64,000 nt of DNA from Cyprinodon diabolis. Its lineage: Eukaryota; Chordata; Actinopteri; Cyprinodontiformes; Cyprinodontidae. The notes below the pieces were generated by a model. It saw only the letters and a program-made list of their open reading frames with translations, ran no database searches and was not told the origin of the DNA. This document shows, piece by piece, positions 43,312 through 54,839 of this stretch. A program made the translations under genes and the position numbers. The stretch covers positions 25,608,626 to 25,672,625 of the forward strand of contig CM060064.1 of NCBI GenBank assembly GCA_030533445.1, in the 5' to 3' direction. Numbering within the stretch: the first letter of the stretch is position 1; each line of letters opens with the position of its first letter.

Positions 43312-44834
43312 CTTCTTCTTCTTCTTCTTCTTATGAGATTTTATGGCGGTTGGCAAACTTGTGGAATGTGCATTACCGCCACCAACTGATATGGAGTAAA
43401 GCAAGGAAACAGGAAACAATTCACCCCCCCCCCAAAAAAAAAAAAAAAAAAAAAAATACCTGTGTAACTTAAACCCACATAATACTAAATTAAACTAAAT
43501 TACATTTGCCCGTATAATTTTAATTTACTCTAGGTCATCGTAACTCTGCCAGTTTCTGATGGTCCCATCGGTCTTTCCATCATGCTTCCAACCATCTCCC
43601 AGTTCATATCTTTAACATCCAGATATTTTTCTGCAGCCTTCACTATTATTTTGATTTTTTCTGTTTTTTTTGTCGTCTGAGCAGTACAATTAATCACTTC
43701 CACCATGAAAAGAACAAAATTTGTCTTTTTAACAATTAGTGAGTCTTCATCAATTTTTGGAGATTTCTCTAGAGGTTTGAAATTTGCCGTGTGTTGAACT
43801 GTAGGTTTGGGTTTTTCTAATTGAGATGGGATCCTTTTTGCAGCTTCAGCATAAGTTATTCCGAGCTCAAATTTCATTTTTTTTATTTCTTCAGACCTTT
43901 TGCTTGCTTCACAGCCGCGATAAGCAGCAGTATGTTCTCCACCACAATTACAGCATTTTATTTTAGCTTCTTTTCCACATTTACCATATTCATGTTCTCC
44001 TGCACACCTTCCACACCTCTGTTTCCCTTTACAAACTGCTGCAATGTGTCCGAATTTTTGACATTTGAAACATCTCAATGGTGGAGGATTGTAGATTTTG
44101 ACATTGTAACTGATATAACCAATGAATACTTTGCTTGGTAATTGCTCTTCCTCGAATTTAATTAGTACAGATAAACTGTCAGATCTTTCTCCGTTTCTTG
44201 TTGTTTTTAACCGTTTTACTTCTTTTACTTTTGCACCGCTTATGTTTTCCAGAATCTCTTTTTCAGAAATTTTCAGAGGAACTCCTCCAATGACTCCCCT
44301 GCTGATCTTTTTGTTCTCCATTAGGCTGCACTGAACTCTTATCCCATCAATTTTGTTAATTCGTATTGCTTTGCCTTGCTGGGCGCTGTCTCTGCAGTTA
44401 ATTAGCAGGTCTCCACTGTACATAATTCTGGCACCTCTGACTTCTCCAACAAGTTTATTGATGGTTTTTGTTAAGTGAACCGGATTCCAGTTTGTAAAAG
44501 AGTCTGCCTGATTAACGACTTTGAATATGACTTTGAATTCATTTTGTTTTGCTGTGGAATGTATGGATTGATCATCACTGGATTGTTCTGAACTAGATTC
44601 CCCTTTAACTGATCTCTGTTTTTTCCGCTTTTTCTCATTTTTTGATGCTGCTATCTTCCAACCTTCATTGTCACTATTTCCCTCTTCCATCCCACAAGAA
44701 TCGCTTCCTGTTTCCTCACTACTCACGGCCCAGGACATTTCTCCACAAGCAGAGCAGCTTCAAAACACGCGCCATGCACCAAACGACCAACGTCTCGCCC
44801 CTGTCCCGTCAGACTGCTAGTTCATGTGCTCTCC
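43312..44834 (-). mobile_element. ORF1-only I-type LINE with both ends
   Basis: An insertion in the minus orientation flanked by a perfect 13-bp duplication GTGTGTGTTCCTT (43299-43311 and 44835-44847). The 5' end starts GGAGAGCACATG with a 96-bp leader, then the 402-codon ORF1, then about 218 bp of 3' UTR ending in (GAA)n (plus-strand TTC, about 43310-43331). The 3' UTR holds a long T/G homopolymer tract and GTTGGTGGCGGTAATGCAC then GCCAACCGCC, words seen at the 3' ends of teleost LINEs. There is no endonuclease/RT frame between ORF1 and the tail. Confidence 0.8.
43530..44738 (-). CDS. LINE ORF1 (gag-like, three zinc knuckles), 402 aa
   Basis: Nucleic-acid-binding protein that packages LINE RNA. 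The ATG at 44738 opens an acidic, Ser-rich, Lys-rich N-terminus (about residues 1-65), then an RRM-like region of two lobes (about 68-140 and 147-218, including GVPLKISEKEILENI and VFIGYISYNVKIYNPPPLRC). Three zinc knuckles follow: C223-C226-H231-C236, C242-C245-H249-C254 and C262-C265-H269-C276. A helical SYAEA-like ITYAEAAKRI segment (about 294-303) and a C-terminal VINCTAQTTKKTEKIKII block follow, both usual in I/Nimb-type fish ORF1 proteins. No stop or frameshift. It is not a host gene: it lies between LINE ends. Confidence 0.9.
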   Translation of the reverse strand: MSWAVSSEETGSDSCGMEEGNSDNEGWKIAASKNEKKRKKQRSVKGESSSEQSSDDQSIHSTAKQNEFKVIFKVVNQADSFTNWNPVHLTKTINKLVGEVRGARIMYSGDLLINCRDSAQQGKAIRINKIDGIRVQCSLMENKKISRGVIGGVPLKISEKEILENISGAKVKEVKRLKTTRNGERSDSLSVLIKFEEEQLPSKVFIGYISYNVKIYNPPPLRCFKCQKFGHIAAVCKGKQRCGRCAGEHEYGKCGKEAKIKCCNCGGEHTAAYRGCEASKRSEEIKKMKFELGITYAEAAKRIPSQLEKPKPTVQHTANFKPLEKSPKIDEDSLIVKKTNFVLFMVEVINCTAQTTKKTEKIKIIVKAAEKYLDVKDMNWEMVGSMMERPMGPSETGRVTMT

Positions 44835-45172
44835 GTGTGTGTTCCTTTCCCCTTGGCTCCCTCCTCACACCTGCTCCTTGTCAGCTCGTTAGCCCTCCCT
44901 TTGTCTCTGTCAGCTATTTATGCTCTCCCTCTGCTCTCACTCTTTGTTGGTTCCTCTGTTGTTGCTGGTCCTGTCTTCGCTGTAGTCGTCTCCCCTCATC
45001 TCTCCCTGGCTCCTTCTACGTGTTTTCCCTTGATGTCTCCATGGTTCTGGTCTGTTACATTTTTAGTTGGATTTTTGTACTGCCTTTGTTAACCATTTTA
45101 ATTAAAACTACAAGTATTCACCTCTGCCTCTGCATTTGGGTCCTCCAAACCACAACCAACCCTGACACTTTT

Positions 45173-47800
45173 CCATTCATGAATATTATAAAATTATTAG
45201 TTGAGGGTGACAAAGAAGGTAGGTTGCAGTAAAATGATTGCACACAAAAGACCAGAAGAGAGCACTTGTTTGGGTAGCTACTCTAAGTCTTCCAGAAGAG
45301 CATTGCAGTGCTGAACTGAACAAGTAAACAATATGAGGATCAACAGAAATCTTTAGCAGAAGAAAAAGGAAAATCCTAGGCTAAAGATTAAAGGCTCAGG
45401 GAAGCAAAATGTAAGCAAATTAAATTCACAGGAAAACATTTACAGTATTTGCAGTTCAATAATAATGAGATAACTACTCTTATACAGACAATCTGGCAAA
45501 GGTTAAAAAGTACTGCTGGTATTCCTATAGGAGACACACAACCGAAATGATTCAAAAAGGGAAAAAGGTTGATCCTAATATTTATTTTAACCAGGAATAT
45601 TCCTTGAGAATCTTAAGATTTAAACAGGTTTGATGCCCTGGTAATGTATGCCACTTTTGGATGTCATCTCAAAGTATGCATATGATGTCTTGCTCAAGTT
45701 CTATAAAATGTTAATTCTGTTAAATGAAGAGATTTTTATGCACCCCGATCCAGACAAACTGAATTTCAGGAAGTTCAAAATCAACTATTTCTGTTGAATT
45801 TAAGTTGTTTTTCTTTTATATTGGAAGTAGCTACAATGTACCTTTTGTTGGAAAAAAGTAACATGTTCTCTTCTAAATAGGAAACGTAACTTATCTCCAA
45901 CAATCTTTATCCTGATTCCTAAATGTACTTTCAATGCTGTAGGCTTAAATGTGGTTTATAGGATTTATGGCACAATCAAAAGCTTAAATATTGTCTCACG
46001 AATCCTGATATAAAATTCCAATGAGCACATTTCAGCCCAAGGACAGGAAGCTAATTTATTTCAGCTTAACTTTTAAATTAGAAGTTGAGACCTTGCTAGT
46101 GAAACTTCTTAAAACAGCCAACAACCTTGGGTGGTCAACATAGATAATTAGAGTCAGACAAAGGTGAAATGTGTTTACATTTGCAAAAGAGATGGCTGCA
46201 TGGGAAATATGAAAGCAGAAATTAGCTAAATTGTTGCTTTCTGCACATGAATCAGTGCCAGCGCTAAGCCAACAACCTTGACTAGACTGGAATGTGACTT
46301 TAAGCCAAGGAGACGTTGGTGTGAAACGTTGCCATCCGTTCATGTGTAAGTCAAATTAATCCAAGTTAGTTTGACTGATATGGATATCACCGGCTTGGAT
46401 ATTAGCATAGGAGCTAGGTTTTCCATATTCATGCTGATTATTTTGGTCTCTAACACACAAAACAAGATAAAATACTGTGTGCTGAAAAGTAAGGCACAAA
46501 TAAGCAGTTTTGAAGTGAGGCCTGGTATACAGTGAGGATAAGAGGACTGAGAAAGGGAAGAAATAAGCCTAGTGTTTGTTGAAACATTTCAGCAGAAGAA
46601 AAACACAAATGCAGATGAGGTGAAAAAAAAGAGAAAGTTAGAGGTAAGTAAGAACGAGGACGACAAGGCGGAGAATTAAAAGAGTGTTGGTTCTGGTCAT
46701 AATGTGCTGTGTTTTTATGTGTGGGGAAATCATAAAATCCAAGGTATCTAGAGAGGACGAGAAGTGTTTCCTGTTTTTTTGTCTGTTTAAATCACGGCCA
46801 CTTAGGTTGCGGGAACCGGCCTAATTTGTGCAAGGACACTGCTAGACACCATGTTGCTGGAATTCTCAATGGAGTCAAAACCTCTGCATGCCATGATTAC
46901 ACTCTTTTTTTTTTTTCTTGCTCAGAAAGAGAAACCTTCCAAATATGTTTTAACATGCAAATTAATCATTCTATCGCACATAAACAGTGCTTTTTCTATT
47001 CTAATAGGCTACAACTTTCCCAATCATTTCTCAGTTGCTTTTGTGAGTCTTATAAAGAACTTTTTTAGAAATTGAATTTCTTATGTTTTCTTTCTACATT
47101 CCCACATTACAATATTTTCCAATAACTTAGATTAATATAGCAGTTAAACACCCAGCTAAAGTATGATATTGTTAACTTTGGCTTAATATCTGTAGGTGCT
47201 TGGAGGTGCTATTTTGCACAATCATTAATTTTGTTTGTGTTAAGATTGGATTTTTATCTGATTATGTTAAATAAATAAAATAAATATCAATAATCCAATA
47301 ACACCATACTAACTCCTTTGAGAAGAGTAAAGGATTGATTGTATATAACAATATCCCTTACCAAGAGTGCCGTACATTTTTTGTCCCAAAGCTTGGGTCT
47401 TAAAATAAACCTACATAAGACTATACTCCACTAGGAAGGCTTTCCATAAGCTGCTAAGCATTTACTCCTTTACTGCTTTAGATCATTGAGGTTGGTTCTG
47501 TGTACCTAGACTTCAGTATTCACTGATAGAGGTTCTTACTAAACTAGAACTCTAGCTTCATAGCTGTTTACATTTTATTAAGCATTCCCATATGTATAGC
47601 GCTATTATTACTTTAGATACTGGATTTGGTTAGCTTTATATCATTTTCTCAAATTTTCTCATATTTTACAGCGGTGAGTAATGCAAATGAAAACACACAG
47701 TTCCATACAGTTAATAATAATACATTTTATTTAACAGTGCCTTTCTAGACACTAAAGGTCACTTTACCGAAAATTAAAATGAAAATACAAAAATACAAGT
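45173..47800. other. Intergenic, nothing recognised
   Basis: AT-rich. A short piece at about 47716-47770 (ATACATTTTATTTAACAGTG, then CACTAAAGGTCACTTTA) resembles the dispersed repeat that also follows the trinucleotide tract at 62815-62860. Confidence 0.45.
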
Positions 47801-47804
47801 ACAG

Positions 47805-48110
47805 AATTCAATTCAATTCAGTTTATTTATATAGTGCCAAATCATTTCAAGGCACTTTACAGTTCACCAGATCATACAGTCAAATTGATTTAAAGTTTTC
47901 TATCTAAGGAAAACCAGTTGATTGCATTGACTCATTGACTGAAATGCAATCCCTCACACTAAGTATGCTTGTAGCGACAGTGGAGAAGAAAAACTCCCTT
48001 TTAACAGGAAGAAACCTCCAACAGAACCAGGCTCAGTGTGAGCGGCCATCTGCCGAGGTTGACTGGGGTTCAAGGAGACAGAAGCTCCAGGCCCCAACTT
48101 AAACTCAATT
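47805..48110. repeat. Common teleost dispersed repeat
   Basis: Starts (ATTCA)n then GTTTATTTATATAGTGCCAA, and continues CAAGGCACTTTACAG, AGCGACAGTGGAGAAGAAAA, CTCCCTTTTAACAGGAAGAA and GCGGCCATCTGCCGAGG. This sequence is present in very many percomorph fish genomes; its transposon class is not clear from the sequence. The copy is only moderately diverged. Confidence 0.75.
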
Positions 48111-50640
48111 AAAATTCTTTGTAGTTTGCTTTAAAAGCTTTTCCAATTTTTGGAAGCAAAGCAGTTTGGGTGACTTGTACAAACTCCACCAAGAAAAGTA
48201 ATAAATATATAGCTGACTTAGGAAAATAGTTTTAATGGCTACAAAAAAGCAGGATGTTGAGTTTTACATATATAAGAACATTTCCATTTATGTTTGTGTC
48301 AACCCGCTCCGGTTTAAAGAATTAGTGCCTAAATAGTTCTGTATGTAAAAAAAAAAAAAAAGAAAATAGAAGAACTTTAATAGCTGGTTAGTGTTTCATC
48401 AAAGTTGTAAATGTAGGTGTTTTCCTCAGTGTTTATTTTTCAAAAACACCTAAATACCCTTGTAAACATTGTGTTTTCTCCACAGCATTCTGTTTGTGTG
48501 TTTCGGCAGTTTGTTGTTTTTCAAATATGGCATCTGTTTTGCTCTGTCACCTCTGTCTCGTTCTTAAGAACACACTGATCTTCCTGTTCACAAGCAAACT
48601 GTCCCATCTGTCCTTTCTTCAGCTGTACTGATGAAGACATCATTGTTAGTCTGCATTGCGAAAGGCAGCCTGCAGCTTTGACTTTGGGAATCAACTGTGG
48701 TATTTCACATTCTAATTTTTAGTCTGTAGCTAAAGTTAGTACAACCACCAACTTAGCTATGTTTGTGACTCTTTTTATATGGTCTCATCACTTTCTTTCT
48801 GTTTCAATGACTTTTGCAGTAGAGTAGTGTATTTATAGGGCCAATTAAATTGAGAGGGGACACAGTGGGTTTCATTCCGAAACATAAAAAAAAAGACAGT
48901 GGATAAAAAGTCTCATACATTTCTGAGAATGTATCTGTATCCTGGAAGTACAAAATTAGATATGAATTTAAAAGGTATTCAAAAATGTAGCTTAAAGGGC
49001 AGCTACAAGACATAGACAGTCTGAGAGAAGGACACTCATTTGTCTGAGCTCCTCTCCCTGGAGGGGTAGCTAGAGGAAGAAACAATAATTCAAGTTTAAC
49101 CAAGGGGTAAAGCTTAGTTTAGTTCTAAAACCTTTAATGCTGTAAGAGTGCAAATATGGCAATGGATCTGTAGTATCCCGAGTAATTAAATATGTAGTAC
49201 TACCCCCACACCACCAGAGGGATAGCATACCCATGTCATCTATAGAAATACATATAGACCAGAACATAGAACAACTAATCAGATTATTAGACAGATAGGA
49301 TAGGATCTGTGTTATTGTGTAAAATAAAGACACCTAAAAGGACAGGATATTATGATTTATAATTATTAGTAAACATTATCACATATTGGCGACATTCTTG
49401 GAAAATGACAGGTGCTTGACTGAAGATGATGGTGGACAAAAGACGAAAAGGTAATAACGAAAGGGTGGAGGCAGGACCAGAGCATGTGAAACGAAGATGA
49501 ATGTGACTGTAGGAAATCTGTCAGTCAGTTTGGAATGTTAACCTGGGTGAAGTGTAATAATCGCAAGATTTTCTTCCTCAAACTGTAGAATCAGCATTGA
49601 TAAGTAATTAAAAAATCTTGTTTGGAAGTAACTAATAGTTACTAATAGGATGAACTTTACAGACTTTCAGATATATTTAAGGCATTATCAGGTTTTAGTT
49701 TTATTGATATCTATCATTTTCCCTTAATTTGCTTTTAATTCATTAATTTTATCCAACCACTTGCAGAGAAAAGAAAAGTAAGTTAGAAAAGTATCGTAAG
49801 AGTACTGAATGGAAAAAATAATAATGAAAAAGACAGTTATTATATCATATATTCCATACTGTTACAAAACATAGGAGGTTTGTGCATTGAAGCTTTATTG
49901 TGTGTCACATTCATAACCCAAACACAAACTGGTTCAGTAAAAGTACAAAGAACAACCAGGGTTCTTCTTACAGTCTTAATAGAAAAAAAATAGAGTCAGA
50001 AAAGTCAACATCAAAAGACTTCTTGTTTGCTTAATTGTTAGAAAAATGTTTTATTAGAACAACAATTGGGTGATTTTCCCAGCTTCTACCCATTGGAATG
50101 CTTCTGCTTGTACAGTCTAACAATCAAGTGTCCAGCGCTGCTAAATGCCAACAGTATATCAAGCCTGCTTAGGGACAAAGCTGAAGAGGAAAACTGTTGC
50201 CCTCAAAGCCAACAGTCACCTCAGAGCCAGGGCATGACAAGATGACTGATGTTAGCTGGCAGCTGGCTACATACTCCTACTGTTAGAGACACATAAAGAT
50301 AGAAAGAGACAGAAGGGAGAGATGAATGATTCAGGTCAGTGTCAGTCCAGGATTGATTTGGATCCAAACCAAAACCACTGATGGCACAGATAGACAGCAA
50401 GATGAATGGAGCGCCTGAGAAAGAATGACTAATAGATTTTCAACACAGGATGTCAGGATGCCAGTTGGCTTCTTCAGGTCGACGGGGTCAATGAGCAGGA
50501 AGTGAGGATACACAGCACGAGACTTATCCTACAGCTTTAGCTGCTATGCAGATATTCATCTAATGGGTGAATAACAGTTAATACTATAATAATAATGCTT
50601 CTACAACATGAAATACCAGTAAGCTTTAGATAAATAGTAT
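48111..50640. other. Intergenic, nothing recognised
   Basis: AT-rich, with a poly-A run at 48347-48361. No feature supported. Confidence 0.45.
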
Positions 50641-50651
50641 GGGAGAGGAAA

Positions 50652-50722
50652 TGTGTCGTCTTCGACCCCTGATGCTTTAAGTACAAGATAGGCACTTTAT
50701 CCCATTGCACCACAGAGTATCT
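50652..50722 (-). pseudogene. tRNA-like sequence (tRNA pseudogene or SINE head)
   Basis: On the minus strand ACTCTGTGGTGCAATGGGAT resembles the 5' half of vertebrate tRNA-Arg(UCU), which has CTCTGTGGCGCAATGGAT, including an A box. The B-box region (CAGGGGTCGAAGACG) is weak, and the acceptor stem is not closed on the 3' side. It is therefore not a working tRNA; it could be the head of a decayed SINE. Confidence 0.4.
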
Positions 50723-53700
50723 CTGCTATTGTCTGACTATTGTCTATTTTGCATTGTTCTCTGCTGTGGCCAAAAGCCTAGGGCCACCAAACACAACGCT
50801 GGATACAATGGACAGGCACCCAGAGAAGCTGGGTCTTGGCAGAAAAAAAAAAGAACACACAATCACTACACGCAGAAGCCCACAGTACATCACCGCACAC
50901 ACGTATGCATGGTCAAACAAAGACGCACATGGACACTTTCATGGGCATTAACACACATCCACAGCTGCTCAAAGGCACAAAGCTGGCATAACAATGGCGG
51001 GCAGAGAGGGCCAAACTTGTACACAAGCCCCTGTGGGGTTGGAAGAGATTCACACACACTCACATTTCACACAAACGCAGAGATACCATGGGTCCATTTC
51101 CCAAAGGCAGACAGGAACTGTCCATGGTTAGGAAGTCACAAAATACAGACATACAAGACAGAAAAACACTAAATGTATTTTCATGTATAGATAAAAAGAA
51201 AATGTACTGTGTTTGACAAGGTAACATTATTCCTGTTTGATGACTGCTTGAGCTCAGACAGTGTCTGAAAAGTGAAAGAGTAAATGAAAGGTGGTGAAGT
51301 TGAGCATTCATGGGAGATGTCTTACTATTCTCAAACAGGAATAAATGAAACCTTTTTTTATAAACACATTTTTTAGTTATATAATATTCCTAACCAAGAA
51401 TGTTGTACAACTCAATCCCAAATCTTGTCCTAAAAAAAACCTTATGATGTATTACATGGCACACCTAACTGTGCTCATATCAATCAGAGTATTAGTACTG
51501 CTCATTTGACCCTTAAGGTGGCACAAAGCTAATAATGGATAGCCCATTGCAGGAGGACTGCTTGGGGGAAGTTATGAGTCAATCTAAGATGTCAGCTTAC
51601 GTTTTGTACCAGCAAAAAACGATCATGTCTCTCTTTAAGGGCTTGTTTATTTAATAAATTTTTCTGCATTGTTAGTAAGGTGTTGCATTATTTGATCATG
51701 ATTAGTGTTTGGTTTTCTAGATTATTCTTGTGCTCTTTGTTCATTTTAGAAATATTCTCCTTCTCTTAATAGTTTATTTGTGTCTCAGCTCCGCTCAGTG
51801 TTAGTCACTCTTCCTTTGCATCCTCCGATCATTTACACTCTACATCACGCTCCATCACAACTGTGCCTGTCAATCACAATCACACGACTCACCTGTTTCA
51901 CCTGATTTTTTAGCCCCTTGTCTCTCTTTGTTTACTGCTTGGTTTTCTGTTTTGTCCTGTTGCCAGGTTTGTTTATAATTCCTGATAAACATTCTTTCCA
52001 GTTCACTGAGAAGATTGTTTTTCAACACACTAAAAAATTACGAAAAACATTTTATTTACTTGTATCACTTTGAAAGTTAAACATAAAATCTTTAATGTGA
52101 ACAAAAATATTTTTGAAAGAGAAACTCAAGTACTTCAGAAGCCTGATGTGTCACTGATGTCAAGATTTTGTGGGGCTGGTATTTGAACACCACATCACAC
52201 CGCCACTCTGCTCTGTAAATGTATATCTGTTTGAAGATTGAAGGCAGTTTTCTGGGACCAAAAAAAAAGAAGACACTGAAAGACAACAAGCTTGGGGCTA
52301 GAGCTTTTAACTTTCTTTCTTGGAGGAAGCACATGTTAAAATGTGTCGGTTTTGAATTTGATGTTTTTCTTTTTATTTATACCCTACCTCTAGCCAACTA
52401 ACTTTCAATCACTTCAAGGATGTTTGCATCTATGTTTGTTGTGTATTTCTCTATAACTGTCATTGATCTAAAAAGATTGTTTAGAATAGAATTTGTCCCT
52501 TGATTTATCATAGTTTAGAGGCTTTGCAGTATTATTGCAAGATCTTTTATCTGTCTCTATTCTTACTCCTCCTCACTGTTTGCTCCTGAATCTGTCCATC
52601 TGTCTATTTCTTCTTTTTCTATTCTGCCTGTTAGGGACAGCAGCTGTGCAGGGATACATCTAGCAGGAAATTCTCCATCTTGACTGGCTGTCTTGTGTCT
52701 GACAGCAGAGAAGCTGAGAGCTGAAGAATCAGGAAACGGCTTTTATCTTGTCTGTCTCCTGCCTTTTGCTCCCAACTCCCAACTCAGCTTCTGAGAGGAG
52801 AGCAGTGTGTCTTACTGTGTGTGTGTGTGTGTGTGAATTGGAGAGGCAGAGTCATAAAAGCAAAACTAGTGAGGAAATTATATTACAGAGAGAAATGAAG
52901 AAAAGAGAAACTGAGACAGAAGGCTGATGCTTCAGTCTTTCTAAGAAAATGCTCTTTCTTCCTCACTCTTTTTTTGTTTTGTTTTTTGGCTGTTTTGGTG
53001 TATTCAGACAAACCCCAGCTCTCTGATGGTAAAACAGCCATGCAGACACAACACAACAGATGAATCGTCTCAGCTGGTGGTTAGAGGCTCACACATGCTG
53101 CTTATCTCTTTCTCTCCTTTCTCCAACTGGATCTTCACACTCACTTTCCTTTCAGTATTTTGTCTTCTTTATTTTTTCTTCCCACCAGCATGTCTGCTGA
53201 TATCAACTAGAGATCAATCATCTCCCAAATGCTTGATCAGCAACACAGAATAGCCTGGCAGGCTGTCTTCGTTGTATATGTAAAGCCTTGTACATCTGAA
53301 CTGCTGCCAATGAGCCCCTCATGAACTAGCTCTAGTTTAGAAAAATTCTTATCTTAAAGGGGTTTTATAACACTTTATTTGTAACATACAAACACATCTT
53401 AAATTACATTTATAAAAAAAAATAAAACTCACATAATTGACATTCATATATATTTGATTTGCTGATAATTTTTTTGTTTACTCTGGAATCCGAAACATTG
53501 TTTGTTATTTTGGTTTGTAATGATATAATGCCTTTCAATTTGGTGTGCAGGAGTCCCACATGCATAAGCATAAAGTTGCAGATCGTTCCAGAGAGACAAA
53601 GCTTATTGAGTTAATTTCTAAGATTTTGATTTCCCAGATGACGTGTTGCTGTATAAAAATATATTTTGCCTATTCAAGTCAGGCAAATTGTAAATAAGCT

Positions 53701-54345
53701 ACTTTATGGTTATACTGGATCTATCACTAAAAAGGACTACTTGTAGCTGAGGAAGTCAACTTAATTTTTTCACAAAGTCTAAAGTGTGACTTTCAGTGAA
53801 TTTAGATGGTAGCCAATAATGAATTACTTTTTACATAGAACAATGCATTTTACCTTCAGTTACAATAATCATCAGTTAAAATGTTTGTATTTACCTACAG
53901 TATTGTATGTTTGCCTCATTAGAGTTTTTTTGATAATCATAAACTCTTGGACTGTTATTTAGCATGCTATTTTTAATCCTAAACCAGTGGCTGTTTCATT
54001 GAGGCTAGTCAACCAAAACAACTTTGAAGTTATGTGGCAGTTAGAAAGGTTTTATGAAATGGGTTTAATAAATAATATAATAATAATAAAACTTTATCCA
54101 TATGTGAGCATAAAAACTTTGCCAGTTTTTTATTATACATTTCCACCTCATTAAAGATGCATAAAAAAATCTTAATATTGTGTAAAAGTTATATATTTAG
54201 TACCATGGAGTATCGGTGCCATAAAAATAGATAAATATAAGTTAAATTACAAAAGTCATAATATTACATCAACTTCATGAAATTCATAAAGAGCATTGAG
54301 TCTTTATAAGCAGGTTTCGCTGATGATGTTACTGGCTCGGGACAT
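50723..54345. other. Intergenic, nothing firm
   Basis: Includes a pyrimidine-rich stretch at 51780-52010 that may be an old LTR, a (GT)n run at 52818-52834, and AT-rich sequence. No gene with splice support. Confidence 0.4.
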
Positions 54346-54351
54346 GCAGCG

Positions 54352-54839
54352 CTAAGATGAAATGTCTTCAATGGAGGGAAAAGGAGCCCCGATGATCCTC
54401 TCTGCTGTTCTCACCACTCTTCTCATGTTCTTCCAGTCTGGGGTCCTGCAGCCTCCAGACCACACAGTCAGAATGCTCTCTATGGTGCTTCTGTAGAAGG
54501 TTGTGAGGATGGGTGGGGGCAGGGGAGCTCTCCTCATCCTCCGCAGGAAGTACTTCTGCAATTGCCTACCAAAGGTTTGGGTTAAATATAAGTTAATATA
54601 AGTGAATTTTGTTGCTCTGTACTTGTGAAAGTGTAATGACAATAAACAAAAGTTGATAAAATATAAATTAAAAAAATCAGTGCCCTTTTGACCAGTGAGG
54701 TGGTGTTCATAGTCCAGGTGAGGTTGTCTGTGATGTGCACCCCCAGAAATTTGATGCTGCTGACCAAATCTTCACTGCATTTACATATCCTGTTTAAGCA
54801 ACATGACAGTTGTTTCACTGGTCTTACCTTGGCACACAT
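54352..54839 (-). pseudogene. L2/Rex-type LINE ORF2 C-terminal relic, interrupted
   Basis: Two minus-strand pieces of one LINE frame. The first, about 54839-54682, reads SSIKFLGVHITDNLTWTMNT and SLVKRA. The second, about 54570-54352, reads LQKYFLRRMRRAPLPPPILT, TFYRSTIESIL and VVRTAERIIGAPFPSIEDI. Both are the region after the RT domain in teleost L2-like elements. Between them lie about 105 bp of unrelated AT-rich sequence. A few residues that normally precede the VW of VWSGGC are missing, and a stop ends the frame. Decayed and immobile. Confidence 0.8.
54572..54681 (+). mobile_element. Short insertion resembling a LINE 3' tail, antisense to its host
   Basis: Interrupts the LINE frame above. 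On the plus strand it contains TGCTCTGTACTTGTGAAAGT and GTAATGACAATAAA, which resemble the 3' UTR and poly-A signal of L2-type teleost LINEs. If so, it is a heavily 5'-truncated retrotransposition in the opposite direction. No target duplication was found. Confidence 0.35.

Larger units (their letters stand above)
43169..45167 (+). mobile_element. Solo LTR split by a LINE insertion
   Basis: Begins TGTCATGG and ends CCCTGACA (a TG...CA element with short TGTCA/TGACA inverted ends), flanked by identical CTTTT on both sides (43164-43168 and 45168-45172). This is a 5-bp target duplication typical of LTR retroelements. Removing the LINE and one copy of its duplication leaves about 463 bp. The right part has an ATTAAA at 45101 and CT-rich sequence. 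No gag-pol or second LTR is present, so it is a solo LTR left by recombination. The family was not identified. Confidence 0.72.

Noticed and set aside
43530..44738. CCHC zinc-finger host gene
   Set aside because: Reassigned to LINE ORF1 because it lies between LINE ends with a 13-bp target duplication.
44642..45232. 196-codon plus-strand frame
   Set aside because: It runs from the antisense of the LINE ORF1 across the LINE border into the solo LTR, so it spans two unrelated elements and is hydrophobic by chance.
51780..52012. Pyrimidine-rich stretch resembling an LTR
   Set aside because: Similar flavour to the LTR at 43-45 kb, but no TG...CA ends or 5-bp duplication could be placed.
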